Shown: in pieces, positions 24,356 to 32,164 of the stretch
Layout of the letters: every line of letters begins with the position of its first letter
How positions within the stretch are numbered: position 1 is the first letter of the stretch
NCBI GenBank assembly: GCA_004298665.1
Contig: SCQY01000005.1
Coordinates: 1 to 38,167 of the forward strand
Direction of reading: 5' to 3'
Source: a bacterium
GTDB lineage: Bacteria > Vulcanimicrobiota > Vulcanimicrobiia > Vulcanimicrobiales > SCRA01
DNA: 38,167 nt
Program-made: the position numbers and the translations under genes
Notes under the pieces: generated by a model
Told to the model about the DNA's origin: nothing
Seen by the model: only the letters and a program-made list of their open reading frames with translations
The model's database searches: none

Positions 24356-25012
24356 ATGCAGATCACCTACTACCTCGACGTCCTCTCCTCGTGGTGCCTA
24401 ATCGCCGACGATGCCGTCGCGCGCATCCGCAGCGAACACGGCGCGCGCATCGACTTTGCGTGGCGCATCGCCATTCTCAGCGGCGGCGGCCCCATGGGCA
24501 ACACGCGTGCTCTGGAGGCCTGGTACTACCGGCGCACCGAGGCGGCCACCGGGATATCCTTTGACCCCGCGTGGCTGGAGGATCCCCAGACCGCAACGCT
24601 GGCGGCGAACCTGGCTGCGGAGGCGGCACGGGCCCTCGGCTGCGACGACGACCGCGTGCGCCTGGCGCTGGCGCGTGCAGCGATGCGCGACGGCAGGCCT
24701 GTGGGCGAACACGACGTTGCGGTCGAGGTTGCGGCGGCCGCCGGCAACCTCGACTCCAAGGCACTGGCGGAGAAGATGCGAGACCCCGCGGTGATCGCGC
24801 GCATCTACGAGAGCACGGCGGACTTCAAGGCGTTGGGTGCACACGGCGTAGATCAGCGGCCGACCTTCGTGATACGCAGCGCCATCGGCGACACGGCGAT
24901 CCTCTCGGGCGTCTACCGCTACGAGCCGCTGGCGGCCGTCGTCACGGCGATGCTCAACGACGAAGATGCCTACGCGACGTTCGCGGCCAACAATCCGCCT
25001 GCTCCGACGTAG
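24356..25012 (+). CDS. DsbA-fold (thioredoxin-like) protein with SxxC active site
   Basis: 218 residues of the DSBA/FrnE/GST-kappa/HCCA-isomerase fold. It starts MQITYYLDVLSSWCLIADD: where FrnE-type enzymes have CPWC, this has SSWC, so the first, nucleophilic cysteine is Ser11 and only Cys14 remains. The cis-proline segment QRPTFVI is present near the C-terminus (about 163-169). No signal peptide is evident, so it is cytoplasmic. The Ser in the first position is like GST-kappa and 2-hydroxychromene-2-carboxylate isomerase. It lies 44 bases after the kinase gene and may be in the same operon; its stop is three bases from the convergent polX stop. Confidence 0.78.
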   Translation: MQITYYLDVLSSWCLIADDAVARIRSEHGARIDFAWRIAILSGGGPMGNTRALEAWYYRRTEAATGISFDPAWLEDPQTATLAANLAAEAARALGCDDDRVRLALARAAMRDGRPVGEHDVAVEVAAAAGNLDSKALAEKMRDPAVIARIYESTADFKALGAHGVDQRPTFVIRSAIGDTAILSGVYRYEPLAAVVTAMLNDEDAYATFAANNPPAPT

Positions 25013-25015
25013 CTG

Positions 25016-26776
25016 CTAGCGCGTACGCGTCCGCTTGCGTTCGGCGGCGCGGCGCGCCCCGCGCTTGGCGTCGACGAACGCCCGCACACCCTCCAGGCTA
25101 CGCGTATTGAGGACGTTCTTCGGCTCGAGCCACGCGCGGCGCGCCTGCGTCAGGGCATAGGAGATGCGATCGAGCTGCTGGGCGTCATGGGCATCGGAGT
25201 CCAGAACGAGCATCGCGCCCAGCTCCGCGGCGCGGCGCGCCAACTGGCTTGACAGGTCGAGGCGGTCGGGGTTGCCGTTCATCTCCAGCGCCGTGCCCGT
25301 GCGCGCTGCTGCCGCGAAGACGGCCTCGACATCGAACTCGTACGCAGTTCCCGCCGGCACATTGCGCCCCGTAGGATGGCCGATGGCGTTGACGCACGGA
25401 TGCTCGATGGCGCGGATCAGCCGGGCCGTCATCTTCGCACGGCCGATCATGCGCGCCGAATGGACGCTGGCCATCACGAAGTCCAACTGCTCCAGCAGAT
25501 CGTCGTCGAAATCGAGCGAACCATCGGGGAGAATGTCGACTTCGGCGCTGCAGAGCGTCTGCACGCCATGCTTGCTCCCGAGCGCCCGAATCGCCGCGAT
25601 CTGCTTGCGCACGTCCTCCGGACTCATGCCGTACTTCGGTCCGCGCCCCCACGAGTGATCGGAGACGGCGTGGTAGGCGTAGCCCTTGGCGGCACAGGCC
25701 GCGACCATCTCCTCCAGCGCGTTGCGCCCATCCGACCATGAGGTGTGCATGTGCAGGTCGCCGTGCAGGTCGCCAGCATCCACGAGCGTGGGCAGCTTGT
25801 TGCGCCGCGCGGCATCGAGCTCCCCGCTCCCCAGGCGCAGCTCGGGCGCGATGAACGGCAAGTCCAGCGCGGCGTAGACGCTCTCCTCGCTCGTGAACGT
25901 GCGGTTCGTCCCCGTAGCCACGTCGAGAATACCGTTCTCGCTCATGCGCAGGCCGCGCTTGACCGCCATCTCGCGAAGCTGCACGTTGTGCTCGCGGCTT
26001 CCCGTGAAGTGCTGGAGCAGGTTGCCCCAATTGGCTGCGGGGACGACGCGCAGATCGACCTGCAGGCCCTGAGCGTTCCAGATAGACGCCTTCGTCTCGC
26101 CCTCGCCGAGTACGGCGGCCGCTTCAGGCAGGGAGGTGAACGCCTCCATCACCGCCTTTGGCTTGCTCGACGTGCAGACGATGTCGATGTCGCCGACGGT
26201 AGGCTCGCCGCGGCGCAGCGATCCCGCATAGGCGATCTGCTCCACCGGAGCCGCCGCGCACAGGCGCGCCATGAGCTCCTGGGCCAGCGGAAGCGCGGTC
26301 CCGATCGGCCAGCGGTGCGAGCGCCCTCGGCGGGCCAATAGACCTCGCTTGATGTTCTCGATGGTCTTGGGCCCCATGCGCGGGAAGCCCTCGAGCATGC
26401 CCTCGGCAACCGCTCGCTCGAGATCCTCCGGGCTGACGACCTTCAACTGATCGAAGAGCGTGCGCGCCGTCTTCATGCCGACCCCGGGAACTTCGAGCAA
26501 CTCCAGAATGCCGGCCGGGTAGCGTGCCAACAGCCCATCGAGCTTCTTCGAGCTGCCCGTCTCGACGATCTCGCGGATGTTCGCGGCGATCCGCGTACCG
26601 ACGCCGGGGACCGCCTCCAGTTCCCCGCGGGCGATCACGTCGGCCAGCGGCGGCGCCTGGGCCACGGCGGCGGCGGCTTTTTCGTAGGCCATGAACTCGA
26701 AGTACGCCTCACCGGCGAACTCCATGAGCTGGCGGATCTCCATGAGCCGCTGGGCTACTTCCGCATTGCTCGGCAT
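25016..26776 (-). CDS. polX: DNA polymerase X family protein (PolX) with PHP domain
   Basis: 586 residues from an ATG at 26776; the longer ORF start at 26983 lies inside the divergent gene and is rejected. Helix-hairpin-helix DNA-binding motifs occur at [15 protein letters not shown] (53-67), [12 protein letters not shown] and [12 protein letters not shown]. The polymerase core has GSLRR (185-189), the DID metal pair (D196, D198) and a third aspartate in VDLRVVP (D241). The C-terminal PHP domain starts [11 protein letters not shown] (340-350), with metal histidines H342 and H344. Family members fill short gaps and carry nuclease activity in base-excision repair. Confidence 0.94.
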   Translation of the reverse strand: MPSNAEVAQRLMEIRQLMEFAGEAYFEFMAYEKAAAAVAQAPPLADVIARGELEAVPGVGTRIAANIREIVETGSSKKLDGLLARYPAGILELLEVPGVGMKTARTLFDQLKVVSPEDLERAVAEGMLEGFPRMGPKTIENIKRGLLARRGRSHRWPIGTALPLAQELMARLCAAAPVEQIAYAGSLRRGEPTVGDIDIVCTSSKPKAVMEAFTSLPEAAAVLGEGETKASIWNAQGLQVDLRVVPAANWGNLLQHFTGSREHNVQLREMAVKRGLRMSENGILDVATGTNRTFTSEESVYAALDLPFIAPELRLGSGELDAARRNKLPTLVDAGDLHGDLHMHTSWSDGRNALEEMVAACAAKGYAYHAVSDHSWGRGPKYGMSPEDVRKQIAAIRALGSKHGVQTLCSAEVDILPDGSLDFDDDLLEQLDFVMASVHSARMIGRAKMTARLIRAIEHPCVNAIGHPTGRNVPAGTAYEFDVEAVFAAAARTGTALEMNGNPDRLDLSSQLARRAAELGAMLVLDSDAHDAQQLDRISYALTQARRAWLEPKNVLNTRSLEGVRAFVDAKRGARRAAERKRTRTR

Positions 26777-26806
26777 TCCCACGGGGGTTCGCCGCCAAAG
26801 CCGCCG

Positions 26807-26812
26807 TATTCT
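26807..26812 (+). promoter_or_regulatory. Possible -10 box directly before the GyrI-like gene
   Basis: TATTCT fits the TAnnnT pattern and ends six bases before the ATG at 26819, which has no Shine-Dalgarno. A transcript from here would be leaderless. No clear -35 box is seen, and the polX start is only about 40 bases away on the other strand. Confidence 0.28.
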
Positions 26813-26818
26813 CCCGGC

Positions 26819-27115
26819 ATGCGCCAACTCGATCGCTCTTTGCACCGCCAAGTGCCTCGGGTGCTGCTCGACCTCGCGGAGTCCGGCACCTGCCGCATCA
26901 TGTCGGGATTTCCCAACGCTCACACCTACGCCGTCACGACCCATGTGGGCGACTACGCGGAGATCTCCGACTCCTTCGCCCAACTCTTCTCCTGGATCGC
27001 CGAGAACGGCTACGTGAGCGACGGACCGCCCGGCGATGTCTATTGGGACGATCCCGCAATAGTACCGGCCAAGGAACTCATCACGGTCTGCTACCAGCCG
27101 GTACGCCGCGCATGA
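26819..27115 (+). CDS. Small GyrI-like effector-binding domain protein
   Basis: 98 residues. The C-terminal two-thirds (AVTTHVGDYAEISDSFAQLF, then WIAENG, PPGDVYWDDPAIVPAKEL and VCYQPV) follows the GyrI-like small-molecule binding domain pattern: a HVGpY-type strand-helix, a YxDDP loop and a closing PV strand. Stand-alone GyrI-like proteins bind or hydrolyse hydrophobic or cyclic compounds. No DNA-binding domain is attached. Its stop overlaps the start of the nicotinate phosphoribosyltransferase gene (ATGA), so the two are translationally coupled. Function unknown. Confidence 0.72.
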   Translation: MRQLDRSLHRQVPRVLLDLAESGTCRIMSGFPNAHTYAVTTHVGDYAEISDSFAQLFSWIAENGYVSDGPPGDVYWDDPAIVPAKELITVCYQPVRRA

Positions 27116-28230
27116 TGCCGCCGACGACCGCGCGCCGGCGCCTCGACCCGGCCATCCTCAACCTGCCTATCGAGCGCATGCGGGCAGGCTACTATTCGGA
27201 CGTCTACTTCAACCGCTCGCGCGAGATCTTGCTGCGCGACCGCTACCACCCGCGCGTCCTGATGCAGGTCTTCCAGCGCAGCGAGGCAGTAGCGTGCGGC
27301 GTCGACGAGGCCGTTGCGATCCTCAAGCTCTGCAGCGGCTTCGCGCGCGAGGACGGCATGTGGCACGACGGCTGGTCGGAGCTCGCCGTTCACGCTCTCC
27401 ACGACGGCGACCCCGTGCGCCCGTACGAGACGGTGATGACGATCGAAGGCGACTACGCGCTCTTCGCTCATCTGGAGACGCTCTACCTGGGCGTGCTGGC
27501 GCGCCGCACGCGTATCTGCACGAACGCACGCAACATCGTGCGCGCCGCCAACGGCAAGGACGTACTCTTCTTCCCCGCACGCTTCGACCACCATCTCGTA
27601 CAGACGGGCGACGGTTACGCGGCGCTGGTCTCCGGGGCGCTAGGCGTCTCCACGGACGCCAATGCCGAATGGTGGGGCGCCAAAGGCATGGGTACGGTTC
27701 CCCACGCGCTGATCGCCGCCTACGGGGGTGACACCGTGATGGCCAGCCGCAAGTTCGCAGAATTCATGCCGAGCGACGTCAGCCTCATCGCCCTGGTCGA
27801 CTTCGAGAACGACTGCGTCGGCACGAGCCTCGCCGTCGCACGCGATCTCGGCCGCCGCCTGTGGGGCGTTCGCCTCGATACCAGTTCTACGCTGGTCGAC
27901 CGCTCGCTGTGGCCGATGATGGGTACGTTCACACCGACCGGCGTCAATCCGCAGCTTGCCCGCAACGTCCGGGCGGCACTCGACGGCGCCGGCTTCGACT
28001 GGGTGAAGATCGTCGTCAGCGGCGGCTTCAATCCCGCCAAGATCCGCCTTTTCGAGGAGGAGCGAGTACCCGTGGACGCCTATGCGGTGGGCAGCGCCTT
28101 CTTCGAGGACTCGGGGAAGTACGACTATACGGCAGACATCGCGCTGGTGGCGCGGGACGGTGAGATGCGTGAATGCCACAAGGTGGGGCGGCCGTTCCGA
28201 CCAAACGAGCGTCTCGAGCGCGTCCTCTGA
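27112..28230 (+). CDS. pncB: Nicotinate phosphoribosyltransferase
   Basis: 372 residues from the ATG at 27112 (a second ATG follows at 27115; the ORF start at 27043 lies inside the GyrI-like gene). Motifs of the family: YSDVYFNRSREIL near the N-terminus, FFPARFDHHL, GVSTDANAEWWGAKGMGTVPHAL, FVDFENDC-like DFENDCVGTSL, LWGVRLDTSS, and IVVSGGFNPAKIRLFEEE with VGSAFF near the end. It converts nicotinate and PRPP to nicotinate mononucleotide in the NAD salvage pathway. It is coupled to the GyrI-like gene and stands 10 bases before a polar amino-acid-type ABC importer gene. Confidence 0.9.
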   Translation: MMPPTTARRRLDPAILNLPIERMRAGYYSDVYFNRSREILLRDRYHPRVLMQVFQRSEAVACGVDEAVAILKLCSGFAREDGMWHDGWSELAVHALHDGDPVRPYETVMTIEGDYALFAHLETLYLGVLARRTRICTNARNIVRAANGKDVLFFPARFDHHLVQTGDGYAALVSGALGVSTDANAEWWGAKGMGTVPHALIAAYGGDTVMASRKFAEFMPSDVSLIALVDFENDCVGTSLAVARDLGRRLWGVRLDTSSTLVDRSLWPMMGTFTPTGVNPQLARNVRAALDGAGFDWVKIVVSGGFNPAKIRLFEEERVPVDAYAVGSAFFEDSGKYDYTADIALVARDGEMRECHKVGRPFRPNERLERVL

Positions 28231-28240
28231 AGGAGTTGCC

Positions 28241-29092
28241 GTGCGAGTCTCTCTGCTCGTCCTGCTCGCGCTCCTCGCGCTGGCATGTCCCGTCCCGGTG
28301 CGCGCGGCGGCATCGCTCCACGCGATGCTGCCGCACAGCGTTCGGCAGGCCGGGGTGGTCGTCGTAGGCACCGACGCCACCCACCCGCCCATCGAATTTC
28401 GCAGCGGCGCCAACGACAACTTACAGGGCATGGACATCGACCTCGCGCGGGCCTTGGGGCGCAAGCTTGGGGTACGCGTGCGCTTCGTGGACGCTCCCTT
28501 CGATACGCTCATCCCGGGGCTGGAGGACAAGCGCTTCGACATCGTCATGTCGGCAATGCGCGTTACTCCTGAGCGTCTGCGGCACATCGATGTCCTCGAC
28601 TACTTTCTGACGTGGAACAGCATCCTGGTTGGCAGTGGTAACCCGGAGCACGTGCGCGACGCTGCCGATCTCTGCGGTAAGCAGATCAGCATGGAGCGCC
28701 GGATCAGCCAGCGCGCCGAGATCGTGCGGGCCTCGCTGACGTGCATCATCGAGCACCGCGGAGCCATCGAAGTACTGGCCACGCAGACGGAAGCCAATGC
28801 TTTCGATCTCTTGAGGAAGGGACGATCGGTGGCTCACATCGCCGACTTCCCCGTGGCGGCCTACGACGCGAGGGAGTCGCACGGTGCCTTCGAAGTCGTA
28901 GGGCGGCGCTTTGGCATCGTACCGTACGGCATCGGCGTCCGCAGGGACGCAACGCCGCTGCTGCACGCGCTACGGCTCGCCCTGCGCGCCGTGATCGCCG
29001 ACGGGGAGTACGCGAAGATCCTGCGAACGTGGAGGGTTTCGGCGGGGGCGCTCACCACGGCCGACATAGAGGGCGACGTACGGGCACGCTGA
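28241..29092 (+). CDS. Polar amino-acid-type ABC importer substrate-binding protein (family 3)
   Basis: 283 residues from a GTG at 28241 with AAGGAG five bases upstream; the ORF start at 28082 lies inside pncB. A signal peptide (SLLVLLALLALACPVPVRA) precedes the SBP_bac_3 domain: VVVGTDATHPPIEF, LQGMDIDLARALGRKLG, FDTLIPGLEDKRFDIVMSAMRVTPERL. The Arg of the TPER segment and the Asp in SVAHIADFPVAAY, which grip the alpha-carboxylate and amino group in this family, are both present, so an amino acid is the likely ligand despite the pncB linkage. Confidence 0.92.
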   Translation: MRVSLLVLLALLALACPVPVRAAASLHAMLPHSVRQAGVVVVGTDATHPPIEFRSGANDNLQGMDIDLARALGRKLGVRVRFVDAPFDTLIPGLEDKRFDIVMSAMRVTPERLRHIDVLDYFLTWNSILVGSGNPEHVRDAADLCGKQISMERRISQRAEIVRASLTCIIEHRGAIEVLATQTEANAFDLLRKGRSVAHIADFPVAAYDARESHGAFEVVGRRFGIVPYGIGVRRDATPLLHALRLALRAVIADGEYAKILRTWRVSAGALTTADIEGDVRAR

Positions 29093-29095
29093 CAG

Positions 29096-29166
29096 GCGGG
29101 AGGGTCTTCCCGCTCCCCGGCCCGCGGTGAGGCCGGGCGCAGCGGACGGTGCGGGAGCTTCTCCGC
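29096..29166. repeat. Structured GC-rich repeat element, copy B (between binding-protein and permease genes)
   Basis: The left arm 29096-29113 is itself palindromic and can also pair with the right arm 29151-29166. Between them is a hairpin CCCGGCC/GGCCGGG (29116-29122 with 29131-29137) with a loop containing GTGA, then CGCAGCGGACGG (29138-29149). The order palindrome, GTGA hairpin, CGCAGCG(G)ACGG, palindrome is the same as in copy A at 19773-19902, which has extra hairpins inside. Relative to its host operon, copy B lies in the opposite orientation to copy A. Confidence 0.65.
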
Positions 29167-29194
29167 GACCGGTAAAGGGAGATCGAGTGGTCTG

Positions 29195-30106
29195 ATGGCA
29201 GTAGACGTAGAACCCGGCGCGACGTTCACCGTCGTACCGGTGCGCCGCTACGGGCAAATCGTCCTGGCCTTGGTCGTGGCGCTCTTGGTGGCCTGGCTCG
29301 CCGCAGCCGGCGCCTCCTCGCATTTCGTCAACCCCGCGGTCGTAGGCCAATACCTCCTCAACCCGCTGATTCTCGGCGGACTAGCCAACACGATCTTCGT
29401 CTCCATCGCCGCGATGGTCATCGGCATCGTGCTCGGCGTCGTCTTCGCCGTCATGAAGATGTCGAGCAACACCGTGCTCGCGGCCGTCAGCGGATTCTAT
29501 ATCTGGTTCTTCCGCGGCACCCCGGTGCTTGTGCAGCTCATCTTCTGGTTCAACGGCGTGCCCGCCGTTTTCCACGATCTCTCGCTGGGCATCCCCTTCA
29601 CCCACGTGATCTTTTTCTCGATGCCGATGGTAGCGTTCATGACTCCCTTGGCGGCATCGCTGCTGGGCCTAGGCCTCAACGAAGGCGCCTACATGGCGGA
29701 GATCGTGCGCGGCGGCATCCTGGCTGTCGACGAAGGACAGGTCGAGGCGGCTCAAGCACTGGGCATGGTCTCCGCTCAGACGATGCGCCGCATCGTCCTG
29801 CCGCAAGCGATGCGCGTCATCATACCGCCGATCGGCAACGAGTTTATCTCGATGCTGAAGACCTCGTCGCTGGCTTCCGTCGTTACCTTCGGTGAGCTGC
29901 TGCGCCGCGCCAGCGACATCTATTCGAGTAACTTGTTCGTCGTCGAGCTGCTGGTGGTGGCCAGCCTTTGGTATCTGCTGCTCACCACGGTGGCCAGCAT
30001 CGGCCAGTACTACGTGGAGAAGCGTTTCGCGCGCGGGACCGCGCGCGCCGAGCGCGAGACACCCTGGCAGGCCGCGCTGCGTAACCTCATGAAGCTGCGC
30101 CGATGA
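29195..30106 (+). CDS. Polar amino-acid-type ABC permease (GlnP/HisM-like)
   Basis: 303 residues. One N-terminal helix ([19 protein letters not shown]) precedes the usual permease core: [37 protein letters not shown] (the family FRGTP motif), and the EAA loop [23 protein letters not shown] followed by [14 protein letters not shown]. It imports with the preceding binding protein and the overlapping ATPase (ATGA at 30103). A repeat element fills most of the gap to the binding-protein gene. Confidence 0.94.
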   Translation: MAVDVEPGATFTVVPVRRYGQIVLALVVALLVAWLAAAGASSHFVNPAVVGQYLLNPLILGGLANTIFVSIAAMVIGIVLGVVFAVMKMSSNTVLAAVSGFYIWFFRGTPVLVQLIFWFNGVPAVFHDLSLGIPFTHVIFFSMPMVAFMTPLAASLLGLGLNEGAYMAEIVRGGILAVDEGQVEAAQALGMVSAQTMRRIVLPQAMRVIIPPIGNEFISMLKTSSLASVVTFGELLRRASDIYSSNLFVVELLVVASLWYLLLTTVASIGQYYVEKRFARGTARAERETPWQAALRNLMKLRR

Positions 30107-30888
30107 GCATGCCGGCGTTGCAGACCATGCGCCCCATGGTACGCGCGGAAGGCGTCCACAAGCGCTTCGGCCGCCTGGAAGTGCTGCGCGGTATCGACCT
30201 CGAAGTTCAGCCGCGCGAAGTGATGATGCTCATCGGCCCCTCGGGATCGGGGAAGTCGACGTTTCTACGCTGCATCAATCACCTCGAGCAGATCAACGCA
30301 GGGCGCATCTGGGTCGACGGCGAGCTGGTGGGATACCGCCAGGTGGGAACCACGCTCTACGAGCTCCACGAGCGCGAGCTCGCTCAACGCCGCGCCGAGA
30401 TCGGCATGGTCTTTCAGCGCTTCAACCTCTTCCCGCACATGACGGCGCTGCAGAACGTGATGGAGGCCCCGATCCTCGTGAAGCGAGTGCCGCGTAACGA
30501 GGCCGCCGAGCGCGCGCGCCGCCTGCTCGAGCGCGTCGGCTTGGCGGAAAAAGCCGACGTCTATCCTGCGCAACTTTCGGGAGGGCAGCAGCAGCGTGTC
30601 GCCATCGCGCGGGCCTTGGCCATGGAGCCCAAGCTGATGCTCTTCGACGAGCCCACGAGCGCGCTCGACCCCGAGCTGGTCGGCGAGGTGCTAGCCGTCA
30701 TGCGTCAACTGGCGCACGACGGCATGACGATGATCGTCGTCACGCACGAGATGCAGTTCGCACGCGAAGTCGGTGACCGCGTCGTCTTCATGGACGGCGG
30801 AGTGGTGGTCGAGCAGGGTCCGCCGGAAGAGGTGCTGGCCAATCCCAAGCACGAGCGCACGCGCAGTTTCTTGGCGAGGATCCTCTGA
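30103..30888 (+). CDS. Polar amino-acid ABC importer ATPase (GlnQ-like)
   Basis: 261 residues. Walker A is GPSGSGKS (45-52); the Q-loop [18 protein letters not shown], signature [15 protein letters not shown], Walker [15 protein letters not shown] and switch histidine VVTHEM follow. These are characteristic of polar amino-acid importers. The first residues before [11 protein letters not shown] are extra; a downstream ATG is possible. It overlaps the permease gene by four bases, and its stop codon overlaps the next gene. Confidence 0.95.
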   Translation: MSMPALQTMRPMVRAEGVHKRFGRLEVLRGIDLEVQPREVMMLIGPSGSGKSTFLRCINHLEQINAGRIWVDGELVGYRQVGTTLYELHERELAQRRAEIGMVFQRFNLFPHMTALQNVMEAPILVKRVPRNEAAERARRLLERVGLAEKADVYPAQLSGGQQQRVAIARALAMEPKLMLFDEPTSALDPELVGEVLAVMRQLAHDGMTMIVVTHEMQFAREVGDRVVFMDGGVVVEQGPPEEVLANPKHERTRSFLARIL

Positions 30889-31496
30889 CGCTGCACATCA
30901 CGGGCCTCTCGAAAAACGTGGCTGGGCAACGCGTCATCGGCGCCCTCACGCTCGACGTCGTCCCCGGAGAGCGTCTAGCCGTCGTGGGGCCGCCGGGCAG
31001 CGGCAAGAGCACGCTCCTGGCCCTGATCGCCGGCCTCCTGCGTCCCGACGCCGGCGCGCTCTCCATCGGCGGCTTCGACATGTACTACCAACCCGCGCAG
31101 GCCAAGCGCCGGGTCGGCTACGTTCCGCAGGAAGCACCCAGCGTGACCCCGCTCTCCACCGACGAGTACCTTCGCCTGTTGGCCGAGATCTATGGACTCT
31201 CGGAGCAGCAGTTCGTCGAGCGCGCCGAAGCGCTCTCCTGGCTGCGCGACGATGCCTCCCCGCGCCGAACCCGCCTCCTTGGCGCGATGCTCCACCTTCC
31301 CTCGCTGCTCTTGATCGACGAGCCGCGCGCCTGGCCCGTAGAAGATCTCGAGGCACTCGAGCGCGCCGCCGCCGAGATCGTGCACGAGGGCGGCGCGGTG
31401 ATGGTCGCGACGCGCGACGGCGCCATCGCTGAGCGTTTGCACGCGCGCGTGATGGAGTTGGATCCGCGGATCCTTGTCGCCGGAGGAGCGCCGTGA
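30885..31496 (+). CDS. Small ABC transporter ATP-binding protein with degenerate signature
   Basis: 203 residues if started at CTG 30885. Walker A is GPPGSGKS (35-42), Q-loop [11 protein letters not shown] and Walker B LLLIDEP. The LSGGQ signature cannot be found: the region before Walker B reads [17 protein letters not shown] chose CTG because the frame upstream of the first GTG (30918) reads [14 protein letters not shown], the normal ABC ATPase N-terminus. GAGGA also sits 4-5 bases before it, and CTGA overlaps the stop of the previous gene. The partner is the membrane protein encoded next, overlapping by GTGA. Together they resemble a small ABC-2-type exporter. Confidence 0.8.
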   Translation: MTLHITGLSKNVAGQRVIGALTLDVVPGERLAVVGPPGSGKSTLLALIAGLLRPDAGALSIGGFDMYYQPAQAKRRVGYVPQEAPSVTPLSTDEYLRLLAEIYGLSEQQFVERAEALSWLRDDASPRRTRLLGAMLHLPSLLLIDEPRAWPVEDLEALERAAAEIVHEGGAVMVATRDGAIAERLHARVMELDPRILVAGGAP

Positions 31497-32164
31497 AGCG
31501 CCGAGCATTGCGCGCCCGAGGCGGAGCCGCCACGTGGGCCCTGGTGCACGCGGAGACCACGATCTGGCGGCGTTCCGCCGACGGCTGGCTAGCAACGGCC
31601 TTGGCCGCGGCGGTCGCCGCGCTCTCCTGCGCTTGGCTGGGGAAGCTCCCCGGTGACCTCGCGCGCCTCTACCCGTATGCCCTTGCGGGCGCCGGGGCCC
31701 TTGCCGCCATCGTCGCCACCATCCGCACGCTGCGCCGCGAAGGTGCACTGGTCACGCTGTGGCTCGCGGCGCCGCTCTTCGGACGCGAACTGGCGCGCGC
31801 CAAGGTGCTGGCAGCCGCGCTGCGCGCGGCGCCCGTCGTGGCTGCCGCCTATGCCGCTTCGCTCTTCGAACTCCGCCCCAATCCCGCCGAAGCGCTTGCG
31901 CTGCTCTTCATCGGCCTGGCTTCGATGGCCATCTGTACGCCGCTGACGCTGGCGTGGGATCTGCGCATGCGCGCGGAGCTCAGCCCGCTGTTGGCCATTC
32001 CCTGCGCGCTGGTGGCGCTGCTGATCGGTACGACGGCAACGCTCCCCGCTCCCTACGCCGTTCCCGCCACGCTGACGCTGACGGCGATATTGCTCTACTT
32101 CTCGCTGCGCCGGCTAGGCGAGCACCTCGCAGCCTTCGAGTGCTACGGCTCCAACAGACGGTAG
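31493..32164 (+). CDS. ABC-2-like integral membrane protein, exporter permease
   Basis: 223 residues from a GTG at 31493 overlapping the ATPase stop. About six membrane helices can be drawn (for example LATALAAAVAALSCAWLG, YALAGAGALAAIVATI, ALALLFIGLASMAICTPL, LLAIPCALVALLIGTT). The arrangement of a cytoplasmic N-terminus, RELARAKVLAAALRAAP loop and paired C-terminal helices resembles ABC-2 permeases. Size and partner are like CcmB, but I see no specific CcmB motif, and this genome already has System II. The cargo is unknown. Its 3' end overlaps the convergent regulator gene by 22 bases. Confidence 0.65.
   Translation: MKRRALRARGGAATWALVHAETTIWRRSADGWLATALAAAVAALSCAWLGKLPGDLARLYPYALAGAGALAAIVATIRTLRREGALVTLWLAAPLFGRELARAKVLAAALRAAPVVAAAYAASLFELRPNPAEALALLFIGLASMAICTPLTLAWDLRMRAELSPLLAIPCALVALLIGTTATLPAPYAVPATLTLTAILLYFSLRRLGEHLAAFECYGSNRR

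Noticed and set aside
30885-32164. Assignment of the exporter pair as CcmA/CcmB heme exporter
   Set aside because: Sizes fit, but there is no specific motif, no ccmC-ccmH nearby, and this genome uses the System II cytochrome c pathway.
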